From an uncultured Olsenella sp. (GTDB lineage Bacteria; Actinomycetota; Coriobacteriia; Coriobacteriales; Atopobiaceae), in NCBI GenBank assembly GCA_900548775.1, contig URLM01000049.1, positions 1 through 13,240 of the forward strand: DNA of 13,240 bases. The letters are read 5' to 3'. Below, in pieces: positions 6,834-13,111 of this stretch (position 1 is its first letter; each line of letters opens with the position of its first letter). The position numbers and the translations under genes are program-made. The notes beneath the pieces were generated by a model. That model ran no database searches and was not told the origin of the DNA. It saw nothing but the letters and a program-made list of their open reading frames with translations.

Positions 6834-7481
6834 CTAGGCCGCCACGAGTCGCCGCTGGTAGGCGCGGACGGCAAGCGAGATGCAGAAGTTGAGGACAAAG
6901 TACGTGAGGAACACAAACCCGTAGAGCAGGAGGATCTGCGGCAGCGTCACCGCCTGGCCCATGACCACCGCCGAGTTGCGCATGAACTCGTGGACGTCGA
7001 TGCCGCGCAGGTAGGACGTGTCCTTGATGACCGTGGTGCACTGGCTGAAGAGCGCCGGGACAATGTGGCGGAAGGCCTGCGGCAAGACGATGTGCCACAT
7101 CATGCCAAAGAAGCCAAAGCCCTGGCTGCGCGCGGCCTCAAACTGCCCGCGCGGAATGGCGTTAAGGCCGCCGCGCACGATCTCGGCCATGACCGCCGAG
7201 GTGAACGTCGTGAAGACCGCGATGGAGATGGCCACGCCGCTACCCTTGAGCGTAAAGCGGAAGATGAGGATCCACAGCAGGTTTGGCGTGCAGCGGAAGA
7301 GCTCGATGTAGGCGCTCACCAGCCACGAGAGCGGGCGGAGCTTGCCGGTGCAGTAGGTCTTCACCAGGGCGAGAACCGTGCCCACCAGGATGGAGAGGAC
7401 AATGGAGGCCGCGGCGATGACGATGGTGTTGACGAGCCCCTGAAGCATGAAGGTGACGTTGTCGGCGGTAAAGATCTCCAT
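6834..7481 (-). CDS. Polar amino-acid ABC importer, permease subunit
   Basis: This 215-residue integral membrane subunit belongs to a His/Glu/Gln/Asp-type amino-acid ABC importer (HisM/GlnP/GluD-like). About five hydrophobic segments are visible, starting near residues 14, 52, 82, 125 and 180. The cytoplasmic EAA loop that docks on the ATPase is clear (residues 100-121, ending GQFEAARSQG). A TPNLLW segment precedes the third helix. Its ATG is three bases after the stop of the other permease gene, so the two are tightly coupled and probably form a heterodimeric channel. Length is normal for the family (about 215-230). Confidence 0.92.
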   Translation of the reverse strand: MEIFTADNVTFMLQGLVNTIVIAAASIVLSILVGTVLALVKTYCTGKLRPLSWLVSAYIELFRCTPNLLWILIFRFTLKGSGVAISIAVFTTFTSAVMAEIVRGGLNAIPRGQFEAARSQGFGFFGMMWHIVLPQAFRHIVPALFSQCTTVIKDTSYLRGIDVHEFMRNSAVVMGQAVTLPQILLLYGFVFLTYFVLNFCISLAVRAYQRRLVAA

Positions 7482-7484
7482 GGG

Positions 7485-8264
7485 CTAGGCCACCTCCCCC
7501 TTCGTCGCAGGCTGGGCGTCGCTGCGCCCGCCCTTCTCGCCGCGAGAACCGTTGGCACGGCCGGACTTGCCGGCGGGCTCCTTGGCACGGCGCTCGAGCC
7601 AGCTCACGAGCATGGCAAGCGGGAAGCAGATGATGAAGTACATCACGCAGCACAGGATGTAGCCCTGCAGGTAGCCCGTCTGGGAGACGATCACGTCGGC
7701 CTGGTACATGAGGTCGCCGCCGGCGATAAGGGCGAGGACCGAGGTGTTCTTCACGAGGTTGAGCGCCTGGTTGGCGAGGGGCGGCAGGATGATGCGGAGC
7801 GTCTGCGGCAAGATGATGTAGCGGTAGGCCTGCACGCGCGAGAAGCCCTGCGACTGCGCCGCCTCCATCTGCCCGCGAGGAATGGCCTCGATGCCGGTAC
7901 GGATGACCTCGGCCACGTAGGCGGCGTGATAGAGGCCCACGCCCACGACGCCAAGGACGAACGGGGCAATCCTCGTGATGGTCTGCGCGCCCGTGATGGC
8001 CTTGATCACCTGCGGGCCGGCCGTGTACATGAAGAACACCTGCACGACGACGGGGGTGTTCTGGTAGATCTCCACGTACACGCGGGCGATGGCGCGCAGG
8101 ACTCGCGAGCGGGTCGTCGAGAAGGTGCCCATGATGGTGCCAATCACGAGCGCAACCGCAAGGCCAGCGAGCGACACCTGCAGGGTGAAGAAGAACCCCT
8201 GCCACAAAGCCGCGGAGTCAGCCAGCGTCACCGACCACCTCCTTGCGCTGAACAGCCCGTTCAT
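7485..8264 (-). CDS. Polar amino-acid ABC importer, permease subunit
   Basis: This 259-residue partner permease has an N-terminal membrane segment (about 23-47), IYQNTPVVVQVFF before the next helices, and the EAA loop at 119-140 (ending GQMEAAQSQG). The extra 35 residues at the C-terminus are charged and Gly/Lys/Arg-rich, probably a cytoplasmic tail, and are absent from typical members. ATG 8264 has GGGGAGG six bases upstream. An in-frame TTG eleven codons earlier (8297) would place that Shine-Dalgarno sequence inside the gene, so it was not chosen. It follows the binding-protein gene after 41 bases. Confidence 0.92.
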   Translation of the reverse strand: MNGLFSARRWSVTLADSAALWQGFFFTLQVSLAGLAVALVIGTIMGTFSTTRSRVLRAIARVYVEIYQNTPVVVQVFFMYTAGPQVIKAITGAQTITRIAPFVLGVVGVGLYHAAYVAEVIRTGIEAIPRGQMEAAQSQGFSRVQAYRYIILPQTLRIILPPLANQALNLVKNTSVLALIAGGDLMYQADVIVSQTGYLQGYILCCVMYFIICFPLAMLVSWLERRAKEPAGKSGRANGSRGEKGGRSDAQPATKGEVA

Positions 8265-8305
8265 CCCGTTCCTCCCCTCGTTACCACCTGCGCGCAAGCC
8301 CCGAG

Positions 8306-9214
8306 CTACGCGCTCTGAAGTCCGTTGGCATCCAGAAGCTTGTCAAGCTCGCCGTTGTCCTTGTACTCATCGACGAGGTCGTTGACCAGCTTCGTGAGCT
8401 CGGTCGCGTTCTTGTTGGTTGCGATGCCGTACTCCTGGGTGCCAAAGACGATGTCGGGGCAGAGAAGCTCGTTCGTGTCGTCCATGTAGCCACGCAGGAT
8501 GGAGCGGTCAACGGAGAAGACGTCGATCGTGTTGGACGAGAGGGCCGCAGACAGCGTGGGGTAGTCTGGGAACTCCTGGAAGGTTACGTTGAGGTTCTCC
8601 TTGCCCTGGTCCTTGAGCATCTGGGTGAGGGTGTCCTTGGTGGTGGCGCCCTGCGCGATGCCTATGATCTTCCCGTCAAGGTCGTCCAGGGTCTTCATGC
8701 CAGAGCTCTTGAGCACCAGCATGCCAATGGAGTCCGTGTAGTACGGGTCCGAGAAGTTCCAGGACTCCTTGCGCTCCTCGGTGATGGTGTAGGTTGCGGC
8801 AACAACGTCAAGCTCGCCGGAATCGAGCATGGGCCCGCGGGTCTTGGCGGTAACGCCGGTGAAGTCAACCTTCTTGCCAGACTTGGCCTCGTCCGGCGTG
8901 ATGTCGAAGATCTTTCCGGCAATGGCATAGCAGAGGTCAACCTCAAGGCCGGTGTAGGTGCCTGCCGAGGGGTCATCGTAGCCAAAGCCGGGGACGTCGG
9001 TCTTGATGCCGCACTTGAGCGTGCCGCGGTCGACGATGGACTGGACGCCCGGGTCGCTGGTGACGGAGTTCTCCTCGCTGCCAGAAGACGATGCGGTCGA
9101 GGTGGTGGTGCCGGCGTCGTCGGAGTCATCCGCGCAGCCAACAAGGCCAAGCGAGAGAAGCGCTGCGGAACCAAGGGATGCGGTGATGAACGACCTGCGG
9201 GATAGCGTGGACAT
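8306..9214 (-). CDS. Amino-acid ABC importer substrate-binding lipoprotein, Tat-type signal
   Basis: This 302-residue extracellular solute-binding protein is of family 3. Its N-terminus combines a twin-arginine motif (SRRSFI, Arg6-Arg7), a hydrophobic stretch and a lipobox LVGC (Cys27), so it looks like a Tat-exported lipoprotein. A Ser/Thr-rich linker follows to about residue 60. The binding domain has GTLKCGIKTDVPGFGY, YTGLEVDLCYAIA, VTAKTRGPMLDSGELD, TYTITEERK and NFSDPYYTDS, most like PEB1/GluB-type Glu/Asp/Gln binders. The exact ligand is inferred. ATG 9214 has AGGAG six bases upstream; the longer in-frame reading to 9316 lacks any such site. It lies 102 bases after the ATPase gene. Confidence 0.93.
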   Translation of the reverse strand: MSTLSRRSFITASLGSAALLSLGLVGCADDSDDAGTTTSTASSSGSEENSVTSDPGVQSIVDRGTLKCGIKTDVPGFGYDDPSAGTYTGLEVDLCYAIAGKIFDITPDEAKSGKKVDFTGVTAKTRGPMLDSGELDVVAATYTITEERKESWNFSDPYYTDSIGMLVLKSSGMKTLDDLDGKIIGIAQGATTKDTLTQMLKDQGKENLNVTFQEFPDYPTLSAALSSNTIDVFSVDRSILRGYMDDTNELLCPDIVFGTQEYGIATNKNATELTKLVNDLVDEYKDNGELDKLLDANGLQSA

Positions 9215-9247
9215 GGTGCTCTCCTCTCGTTTGGGCGTGTATTGCTT

Positions 9248-9261
9248 CCAGCCGAGGCTGG
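9248..9261. repeat. Short hairpin between ATPase and binding-protein genes
   Basis: CCAGCC-GA-GGCTGG forms a perfect six-base stem in the 102-bp spacer of the importer operon (9215-9316). Intercistronic hairpins next to binding-protein genes often help raise their expression relative to the other subunits. That role here is inference, and the stem is short. Confidence 0.3.
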
Positions 9262-9316
9262 GTGGCGCCTTGCTTTGGGGGCAGGCAGCGGGTGGCAGCG
9301 ATGCCGCGCCAGGCAC

Positions 9317-10048
9317 CTACCGCAGAATCTTGCCGAGGAACTCCTTGCAGCGGGGGTTCTCGGGGTGCTCGAAGAAGTGCTCGGGCGTGCCCTTCTCCAG
9401 AATCTGGCCGTCATCCATGAAGACGACCTCGTCGGCAACCTGGCGGGCAAAGCCCATCTCGTGGGTCACGCAGACCATCGTGATGTTCTCCTGCGCAAGC
9501 TCGACCATCACGTTGAGAACCTCCTGGACCATCTCGGGATCGAGAGCGGAGGTAGGCTCGTCGAGCAGCATGATGGGCTGCTTGGTGCAGAGCGCACGGG
9601 CGATTGCCACGCGCTGCTGCTGGCCGCCGGAGAGGTTCTGCGGATACTCGTCCGCCTTCTGGGCGAGGCCGACGCGCTCGAGACTCTCCATGGCGGTCTT
9701 TCTCGCCTCTTCGCGGCTCTTCTTCTGCAGCTTGATGGGCGCGAGGGTGAGGTTGCCCAGCACGGTCATGTTGGGATTGAGGTTGAACTGCTGGAAGACC
9801 ATCGAGGTGTACGTGCGCGTGAGCTGCATGTGGTTCTTGCGCGTGAGGGGCGTGCCGTTGATGATGACCTCGCCCGACGTGGGCTCCTCGAGCCAGTTGA
9901 CGCAGCGGATGAGCGTGGACTTGCCCGAGCCCGAGGGACCGATGACTACGAGCTTCTCGCCCTCGCGGACGTTGAGGCTCACGTCCTTGAGCACATGGAG
10001 GTCACCAAAGAACTTGTTGAGGTGCTTGATCTCTATCATGTCCGCCAC
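9317..10048 (-). CDS. Polar amino-acid ABC importer ATPase
   Basis: This 243-residue cytosolic ATPase powers amino-acid import (GlnQ/GluA type). It has Walker A GPSGSGKST (37-45), Q-loop FQQFNL (85-90), signature LSGGQQQR (139-146), Walker B IMLLDE (159-164), and His196 in VTHEMGFA. The start is GTG 10048, because AAGGGGG (10055-10061) sits six bases upstream; ATG 10039 three codons later has the same site fifteen bases away. The open frame continues to 10222 but without a ribosome binding site. It is the first gene of a five-gene - strand operon in the ATPase-SBP-permease-permease order known from the gluABCD glutamate importer. Whether the substrate is glutamate is not shown. Confidence 0.95.
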   Translation of the reverse strand: MADMIEIKHLNKFFGDLHVLKDVSLNVREGEKLVVIGPSGSGKSTLIRCVNWLEEPTSGEVIINGTPLTRKNHMQLTRTYTSMVFQQFNLNPNMTVLGNLTLAPIKLQKKSREEARKTAMESLERVGLAQKADEYPQNLSGGQQQRVAIARALCTKQPIMLLDEPTSALDPEMVQEVLNVMVELAQENITMVCVTHEMGFARQVADEVVFMDDGQILEKGTPEHFFEHPENPRCKEFLGKILR

Positions 10049-10198
10049 GGTCGTCCCCCTTCCGACGCTGGAGCGGGCCTGGCGGCTTCCCTGCTCGCCG
10101 GCGCCCCTTCCCCACCACGCTCGCTCGCTCTGGCAAGTGATGGGTTTGTTGAATGCAATCCTAGGTCCCGCGAGCGGTTGGATGGCTTCCGTGAGCGG

Positions 10199-10227
10199 AT
10201 AGTTTTCATGGGAAGACAGCACGTCAA
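10199..10227 (-). promoter_or_regulatory. Candidate promoter of the importer operon
   Basis: On the - strand, TTGACG (10222-10227) is followed after 17 bp by AACTAT (10199-10204). The -35 box is good and the -10 box poor. Transcription would start near 10192, giving a leader of about 145 nt to the GTG at 10048. In that leader no T-box motif or terminator/antiterminator pair was recognised. Confidence 0.35.
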
Positions 10228-10300
10228 CAGCGCAGCAACGTTACGCAACACTTTGGTAATGGTGGGACGCGGGGCACGCATCCAGACGCCGCCGACCAAC

Positions 10301-10348
10301 CTTGCAGATTATCGGCTTGCAGATTCTCGGCTTGCAGATTCCGATCGG
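10301..10348. repeat. Three tandem CTTGCAGATT repeats leading into the double-hairpin element
   Basis: CTTGCAGATTATCGG (10301-10315), CTTGCAGATTCTCGG (10316-10330) and CTTGCAGATTCCGATCGG (10331-10348) follow one another. The third is the left arm of hairpin A of the next element, so the first two look like duplicated partial arms. Copy 1 of the element lacks these extra units. Confidence 0.7.
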
Positions 10349-10440
10349 TTAACGGGTGCTAAACGATCGGATTTTGCAGCTCGAGAGCAACCTTGCAGAT
10401 TCCGATCGGTTAGAGCGCTTTAACCGATTGGAATCTGCAG
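10333..10440. repeat. 108-bp double-hairpin element, copy 2
   Basis: Hairpin A has arms at 10333-10351 and 10360-10378; hairpin B has arms at 10394-10412 and 10421-10439. Each has an eight-base loop. The left arms of A and B are identical over 19 bases. The element matches 5964-6071 at 96 of 108 positions without gaps and in the same orientation, 4369 bp away, so the two copies bracket the importer operon. One difference between the copies is compensatory: a T-A pair in arm A (5977 with 5996) is C-G here (10346 with 10365). Confidence 0.85.
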
Positions 10441-10490
10441 GTTTCAACCCCAGCCAAGGCAAGCAAGCGCTCCGGCCAAGCGCCGTCAAT

Positions 10491-10593
10491 CAAACCTGCG
10501 GGTTAATAGCACCCCGCAAGAGACGCTGCCGAGAAGAACCGCAGGTAGCGGCTTTGTGACCGTCACAGGCACTTCTATTAAGCCGCAGGTTTG
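10491..10593. repeat. Fold-back element with 19-bp terminal inverted repeats
   Basis: CAAACCTGCGGGTTAATAG (10491-10509) and CTATTAAGCCGCAGGTTTG (10575-10593) are inverted repeats matching at 18 of 19 positions, 65 bp apart. The interior carries another inverted AACCGCAGG (10538-10546) and the palindrome TGTGAC-C-GTCACA (10555-10567). There is no coding capacity. The form resembles a miniature inverted-repeat or REP-type element; no clear target-site duplication is visible at its edges. Confidence 0.6.
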
Positions 10594-10664
10594 CCGGAGA
10601 ACGGCTAGCGACGCCACGGCGCGCGCCCTGCTCGCCCCGGCCCGGCACGCGCCGGCATCCCCGC

Positions 10665-10700
10665 ACACAAAAGGCCCGCCCGGACGCGCCGGACGGGCCT
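10665..10700 (-). terminator. Intrinsic terminator of the aldolase gene
   Basis: Read on the - strand, AGGCCCGTCCGG (10689-10700) pairs with CCGGGCGGGCCT (10672-10683) through a five-base loop, with one imperfect position. TTTTGTGT follows. It lies about 50 bases beyond the aldolase stop codon and is a typical GC-rich stem plus T-rich tail. Confidence 0.85.
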
Positions 10701-10751
10701 CAGCAGCTCTATGCGGCGAGAAGAACTCGCGGCGCGGAACCCGTGGAACCG

Positions 10752-11624
10752 TTAGTTCCAGCCCTTGCCGTCGGAGCCAAACTCCTTGATGAGCTCCTCG
10801 GTGCGGACCTTGATGGCCTCGCGACCGGGCTTGAGGAGCTTGCGGGGATCGTAGCCCTTGCCCTGCTGGTCGAGGCCCTCCTCGATGTACTTGCGGGTGG
10901 CGGCAGCGAAGACCAGCTGGAGGTCGGTGTTGACGTTGATCTTGGAGATGCCCAGCGAGATGGCCTTCTTCACCTGGTCAACGGGGATGCCGGTGCCGCC
11001 GTGAAGGACGAGCGGCAGGTCGCCCGTCTTGGCCTTGATCTCCTGCAGGCGGTCGAAGGACAGGCCCTCCCAGTTGGCGGGGTAGATGCCGTGGATGTTG
11101 CCGATGCCGCAGGCCAGGAAGTCAACGCCCAGGTCGGCGATGGCCTTGCACTGCTCGGGGTCGGCCAGCTCGCCCTTGGCGGTCACGCCGTCCTCGGTAC
11201 CACCGATGCCGCCGACCTCGGCCTCGACGGAGATGCCCTTGCTGTGGGCAAGCTTCACGATCTCGGCGGTGTGGGCGAGGTTGGTCTCGAAGTCCTTCTC
11301 GTGCGAGCCGTCGTACATGACGGAGGTGAAGCCGGCGTCGATGCACTCAAGGGCGGCCTCGTAGGAGCCGTGGTCGAGGTGAAGGGCAACGGGCACGGTG
11401 ATGTTCTTGGCCTCGACGAGGTCCTTCACCATGTCGGCGACGAGCTTGAAGGAAGTCTGCCACTTGGCGGCACCGCTGGTGCACTGGATGATGAGCGGCG
11501 ACTGAAGCTCCTCGCCGGCATCGAGAATGGAGGAGGCCCACTCGAGGTTGTTGGTGTTGAAGGCACCAATACCGTAGTGGCCCTTCTCGGCGCTCTGAAG
11601 CATTGCGGTTGCATTGACGAGCAT
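10752..11624 (-). CDS. fba: Class II fructose-bisphosphate aldolase
   Basis: This 290-residue zinc-dependent enzyme cleaves fructose 1,6-bisphosphate to dihydroxyacetone phosphate and glyceraldehyde 3-phosphate (glycolysis, cytosol). Visible features are LHLDHG with catalytic Asp84 and zinc ligand His85, SVMYDGSH, AEVGGIGGTEDG (Glu136), GNIHGIY (His178), LVLHGGTGIP (His208) and KINVNTDLQ. The related tagatose-bisphosphate aldolases (GatY/KbaY) share these motifs, so the sugar is not fixed by sequence alone; a single-gene context favours fba. ATG 11624 has GGAGGT six bases upstream. The frame stays open to 11672 but without a start signal. It is monocistronic, with its own promoter and terminator. 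Confidence 0.93.
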   Translation of the reverse strand: MLVNATAMLQSAEKGHYGIGAFNTNNLEWASSILDAGEELQSPLIIQCTSGAAKWQTSFKLVADMVKDLVEAKNITVPVALHLDHGSYEAALECIDAGFTSVMYDGSHEKDFETNLAHTAEIVKLAHSKGISVEAEVGGIGGTEDGVTAKGELADPEQCKAIADLGVDFLACGIGNIHGIYPANWEGLSFDRLQEIKAKTGDLPLVLHGGTGIPVDQVKKAISLGISKINVNTDLQLVFAAATRKYIEEGLDQQGKGYDPRKLLKPGREAIKVRTEELIKEFGSDGKGWN

Positions 11625-11671
11625 AGCGTTACCTCCATCTGTTGGAAGCTGAACGATGTGGTACTCCGACA

Positions 11672-11677
11672 ATCATA
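11672..11677 (-). promoter_or_regulatory. -10 box of the aldolase promoter
   Basis: TATGAT on the - strand is a five-of-six match to the -10 consensus, about 48 bp upstream of the aldolase start codon. The region 17 bp further upstream (GGTGTG) is a poor -35 box, consistent with a promoter that depends on or is controlled by a regulator. The adjoining dyad overlaps this spacer. Confidence 0.6.
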
Positions 11678-11682
11678 CCCGA

Positions 11683-11698
11683 TGTGAGAACCTTCACA
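11683..11698. promoter_or_regulatory. TGTGA-N6-TCACA operator (Rex- or CRP/FNR-like)
   Basis: TGTGAGAACCTTCACA is a perfect five-base dyad with six bases between. This equals the CRP core and also fits the Rex redox-repressor consensus TGTGAA...TTCACA at nearly all positions. It lies between the -35 and -10 positions of the aldolase promoter (centre about 25 bp before the likely start), where a bound protein would block RNA polymerase. Repression by a Rex-like protein sensing NADH/NAD is the better fit for a glycolytic gene; neither regulator is encoded in the window. Confidence 0.6.
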
Positions 11699-11778
11699 CC
11701 CTAGAAGGGCTGCAAGAACGCCGATTCCTGCAGGGCATTACAAACCCCGGCGGGTAGACCGGCACGAGAAGGGCTGTG

Positions 11779-11837
11779 GGTTAGAGGAAGGCCGGGGAAA
11801 GGCCCGAGAAAGCGGCCAAGGAAGGTTAGAGGAAGGC
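11779..11837. repeat. 14-bp direct repeat GGTTAGAGGAAGGC
   Basis: GGTTAGAGGAAGGC occurs at 11779-11792 and exactly again at 11824-11837, 45 bp apart, in the spacer between the divergent aldolase and Ser/Thr-rich protein genes. The intervening sequence is purine-rich. Function unknown. Confidence 0.5.
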
Positions 11838-11882
11838 TTGTCTCTTCTTCGTGAGGATGGGCGCGGCGCGTCGCCCGCAGCC

Positions 11883-11888
11883 TATACT
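11883..11888 (+). promoter_or_regulatory. Candidate -10 box for the Ser/Thr-rich protein gene
   Basis: TATACT is a good -10 match 58 bp upstream of the TTG start. No recognisable -35 box is present at 16-18 bp spacing. It overlaps a small dyad ATAC-TCGG-GTAT (11884-11895). Confidence 0.35.
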
Positions 11889-11945
11889 CGGGTATCCCAA
11901 AGTGAGGGGCCGCGCAGGGGAACGCGACCGAAGGAGGGATGGGTC

Positions 11946-13031
11946 TTGGCTCAGGAATCCAAGACGTTCGGCAACGATCAAGACGGCGAGAAGAACGAGC
12001 AGGACGAGCGCGCGGGAGGCGTGTTTGGTGACCTCTCGTTTGCGCAGATACTCGCCAGCGCGCTTGCCGCGGGCGTGTCGTTCTCGCTCTCATCGCAGAT
12101 TGGCGTGGCAGGCTCGCTCATCGGGGCCATCGTGGGCGCTGCTGCGGCAACGGTATCGTCCTCGGTGCTCAACAACCTGTTCTCGAAGTCGGCCGAGGCA
12201 ATCAAGGGCGCCGTTGGCCCGGACGAGAAAGAGCCAGACGCCGAGAAGCCCTCAGGCGCCGCTACCACCGGCAAGACGGAGCTCATGCCCCACCCGGTTG
12301 ACGCGGACAAGACCGTTGCCGCCGAGGCCTCTGCAGCCAACACCCAGAGCGTGGTATCCTCCCCCGCCGACGACACCGAGGTCAAGTTCGCGCCCTCCGG
12401 CACACGCATCGCGCCTGCGAGCTTCCGCCACGCCGTGCACGAGAGCCAGCGCCGTGACACCAGGAAGCGCCTCGTCGTGGCGTCTGTGATCGCTGGCGTG
12501 GCGGCTGTTCTCGTCTCGGCGCTTCTCGTCTACGCGCTCACCGAGGGCAAGGGCATTGGCACCACGCCCGGCCGCACGCAGGAGACCACCACGCAGACCC
12601 AGACGACCCAGCCAGAGGCCGAGAAGCCCCAGGAGACCACCCAGCCCGAGAAGTCCACGGAATCCGAGGACACCGAGAGCACCGGCTCGACCTCCGAGAC
12701 CACCGCCGACACCTCGAATTCGTCGACCGGCGATTCCGCCACGCAGCAGGAATCCAACGCCAGCGGCACGGACAGCAATTCGAACTCTGGCAGCAGCAAC
12801 TCTACGACCAGCGATAACTCCGGCACCGGAAGCGGCTCGAACTCGACGACGGACAGCTCCAACAGCTCCGGAACGGGCAGCTCGACCACGGGCACGACGA
12901 GCAGTGACTCGTCCAACGGCTCGACCGACACCTCGAACTCCGGGAGTACCGGCAAGAGCGGAGGCACCAGCTCGACCGCCTCGGCCAAGGGCAGCACCAA
13001 GGCGACCACGGCCACCGCGAACAAGAAGTAG
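11946..13031 (+). CDS. Membrane protein with a long Ser/Thr/Asn/Gly-rich C-terminal tail, function unknown
   Basis: I do not recognise this 361-residue protein. Residues 1-27 are acidic and hydrophilic. Residues 33-74 are hydrophobic with Gly/Ala/Ser spacing (IGVAGSLIGAIVGAAAATV), probably one or two glycine-zipper-like membrane hairpins. Residues 75-174 are a polar linker. Residues 176-197 are a clear transmembrane helix preceded by RRDTRKR. From about 205 to 361 the chain is almost wholly Thr, Ser, Gly, Asn, Asp, Glu and Gln, starting with a TQ/PE-rich block and ending in Lys. By the positive-inside rule the tail is probably outside the cell, perhaps a wall-spanning or glycosylated stalk. 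The start is TTG 11946, seven bases after AAGGAGGG (11931-11938); no ATG in frame fits. No LPxTG motif is present. Confidence 0.75.
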   Translation: MAQESKTFGNDQDGEKNEQDERAGGVFGDLSFAQILASALAAGVSFSLSSQIGVAGSLIGAIVGAAAATVSSSVLNNLFSKSAEAIKGAVGPDEKEPDAEKPSGAATTGKTELMPHPVDADKTVAAEASAANTQSVVSSPADDTEVKFAPSGTRIAPASFRHAVHESQRRDTRKRLVVASVIAGVAAVLVSALLVYALTEGKGIGTTPGRTQETTTQTQTTQPEAEKPQETTQPEKSTESEDTESTGSTSETTADTSNSSTGDSATQQESNASGTDSNSNSGSSNSTTSDNSGTGSGSNSTTDSSNSSGTGSSTTGTTSSDSSNGSTDTSNSGSTGKSGGTSSTASAKGSTKATTATANKK

Positions 13032-13041
13032 CGTGCCGGCG

Positions 13042-13089
13042 GCAGGCCTGCCTTGCACGGCTCGCCCACGCGGTGCAAGGCAGGCCTGC
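13042..13089. terminator. Perfect 17-bp inverted repeat between convergent genes
   Basis: GCAGGCCTGCCTTGCAC (13042-13058) and GTGCAAGGCAGGCCTGC (13073-13089) are a perfect inverted repeat with a 14-base loop. It starts 10 bases after the Ser/Thr-rich protein gene and ends 22 bases before the stop of the gene on the other strand. Its position suggests a shared bidirectional terminator, although neither side has a T-run. The outer ten bases of each arm are themselves palindromic (GCAGGCCTGC). Confidence 0.65.
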
Positions 13090-13111
13090 TGTGCGCCCTT
13101 CTCGCCGTCCC

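Noticed and set aside
6246..8318. 690-codon open frame on the + strand opposite the kinase-like and permease genes
   Set aside because: It is a long stop-free antisense frame caused by high GC. The translation is rich in Arg, His, Asp and Gly without domain character, and the opposite strand encodes clear permeases.
6138..10048. Composite transposon formed by the two 108-bp repeats
   Set aside because: No transposase or integrase lies between or in the repeats, and base composition of the enclosed genes matches the rest of the window. The bracketing is noted as a finding but not called a mobile element.
10049..10198. T-box or amino-acid riboswitch controlling the importer operon
   Set aside because: No T-box consensus, no specifier-like stem and no terminator/antiterminator pair were seen in the leader.
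10049..10222. N-terminal extension of the importer ATPase
   Set aside because: The residues do not resemble any ATPase N-terminus. GTG 10048 has an ideal ribosome binding site, and a candidate promoter lies within or near this stretch.
10743..11687. 314-codon open frame on the + strand opposite the aldolase gene
   Set aside because: It is antisense to a clear class II aldolase, and the product is a low-information Val/Leu/Asp/Gly-rich sequence.
12252..13078. Long - strand frames opposite the Ser/Thr-rich protein tail
   Set aside because: They are Val/Leu/Glu- or Arg/Gly-rich repetitive translations of low-complexity DNA, without start signals.
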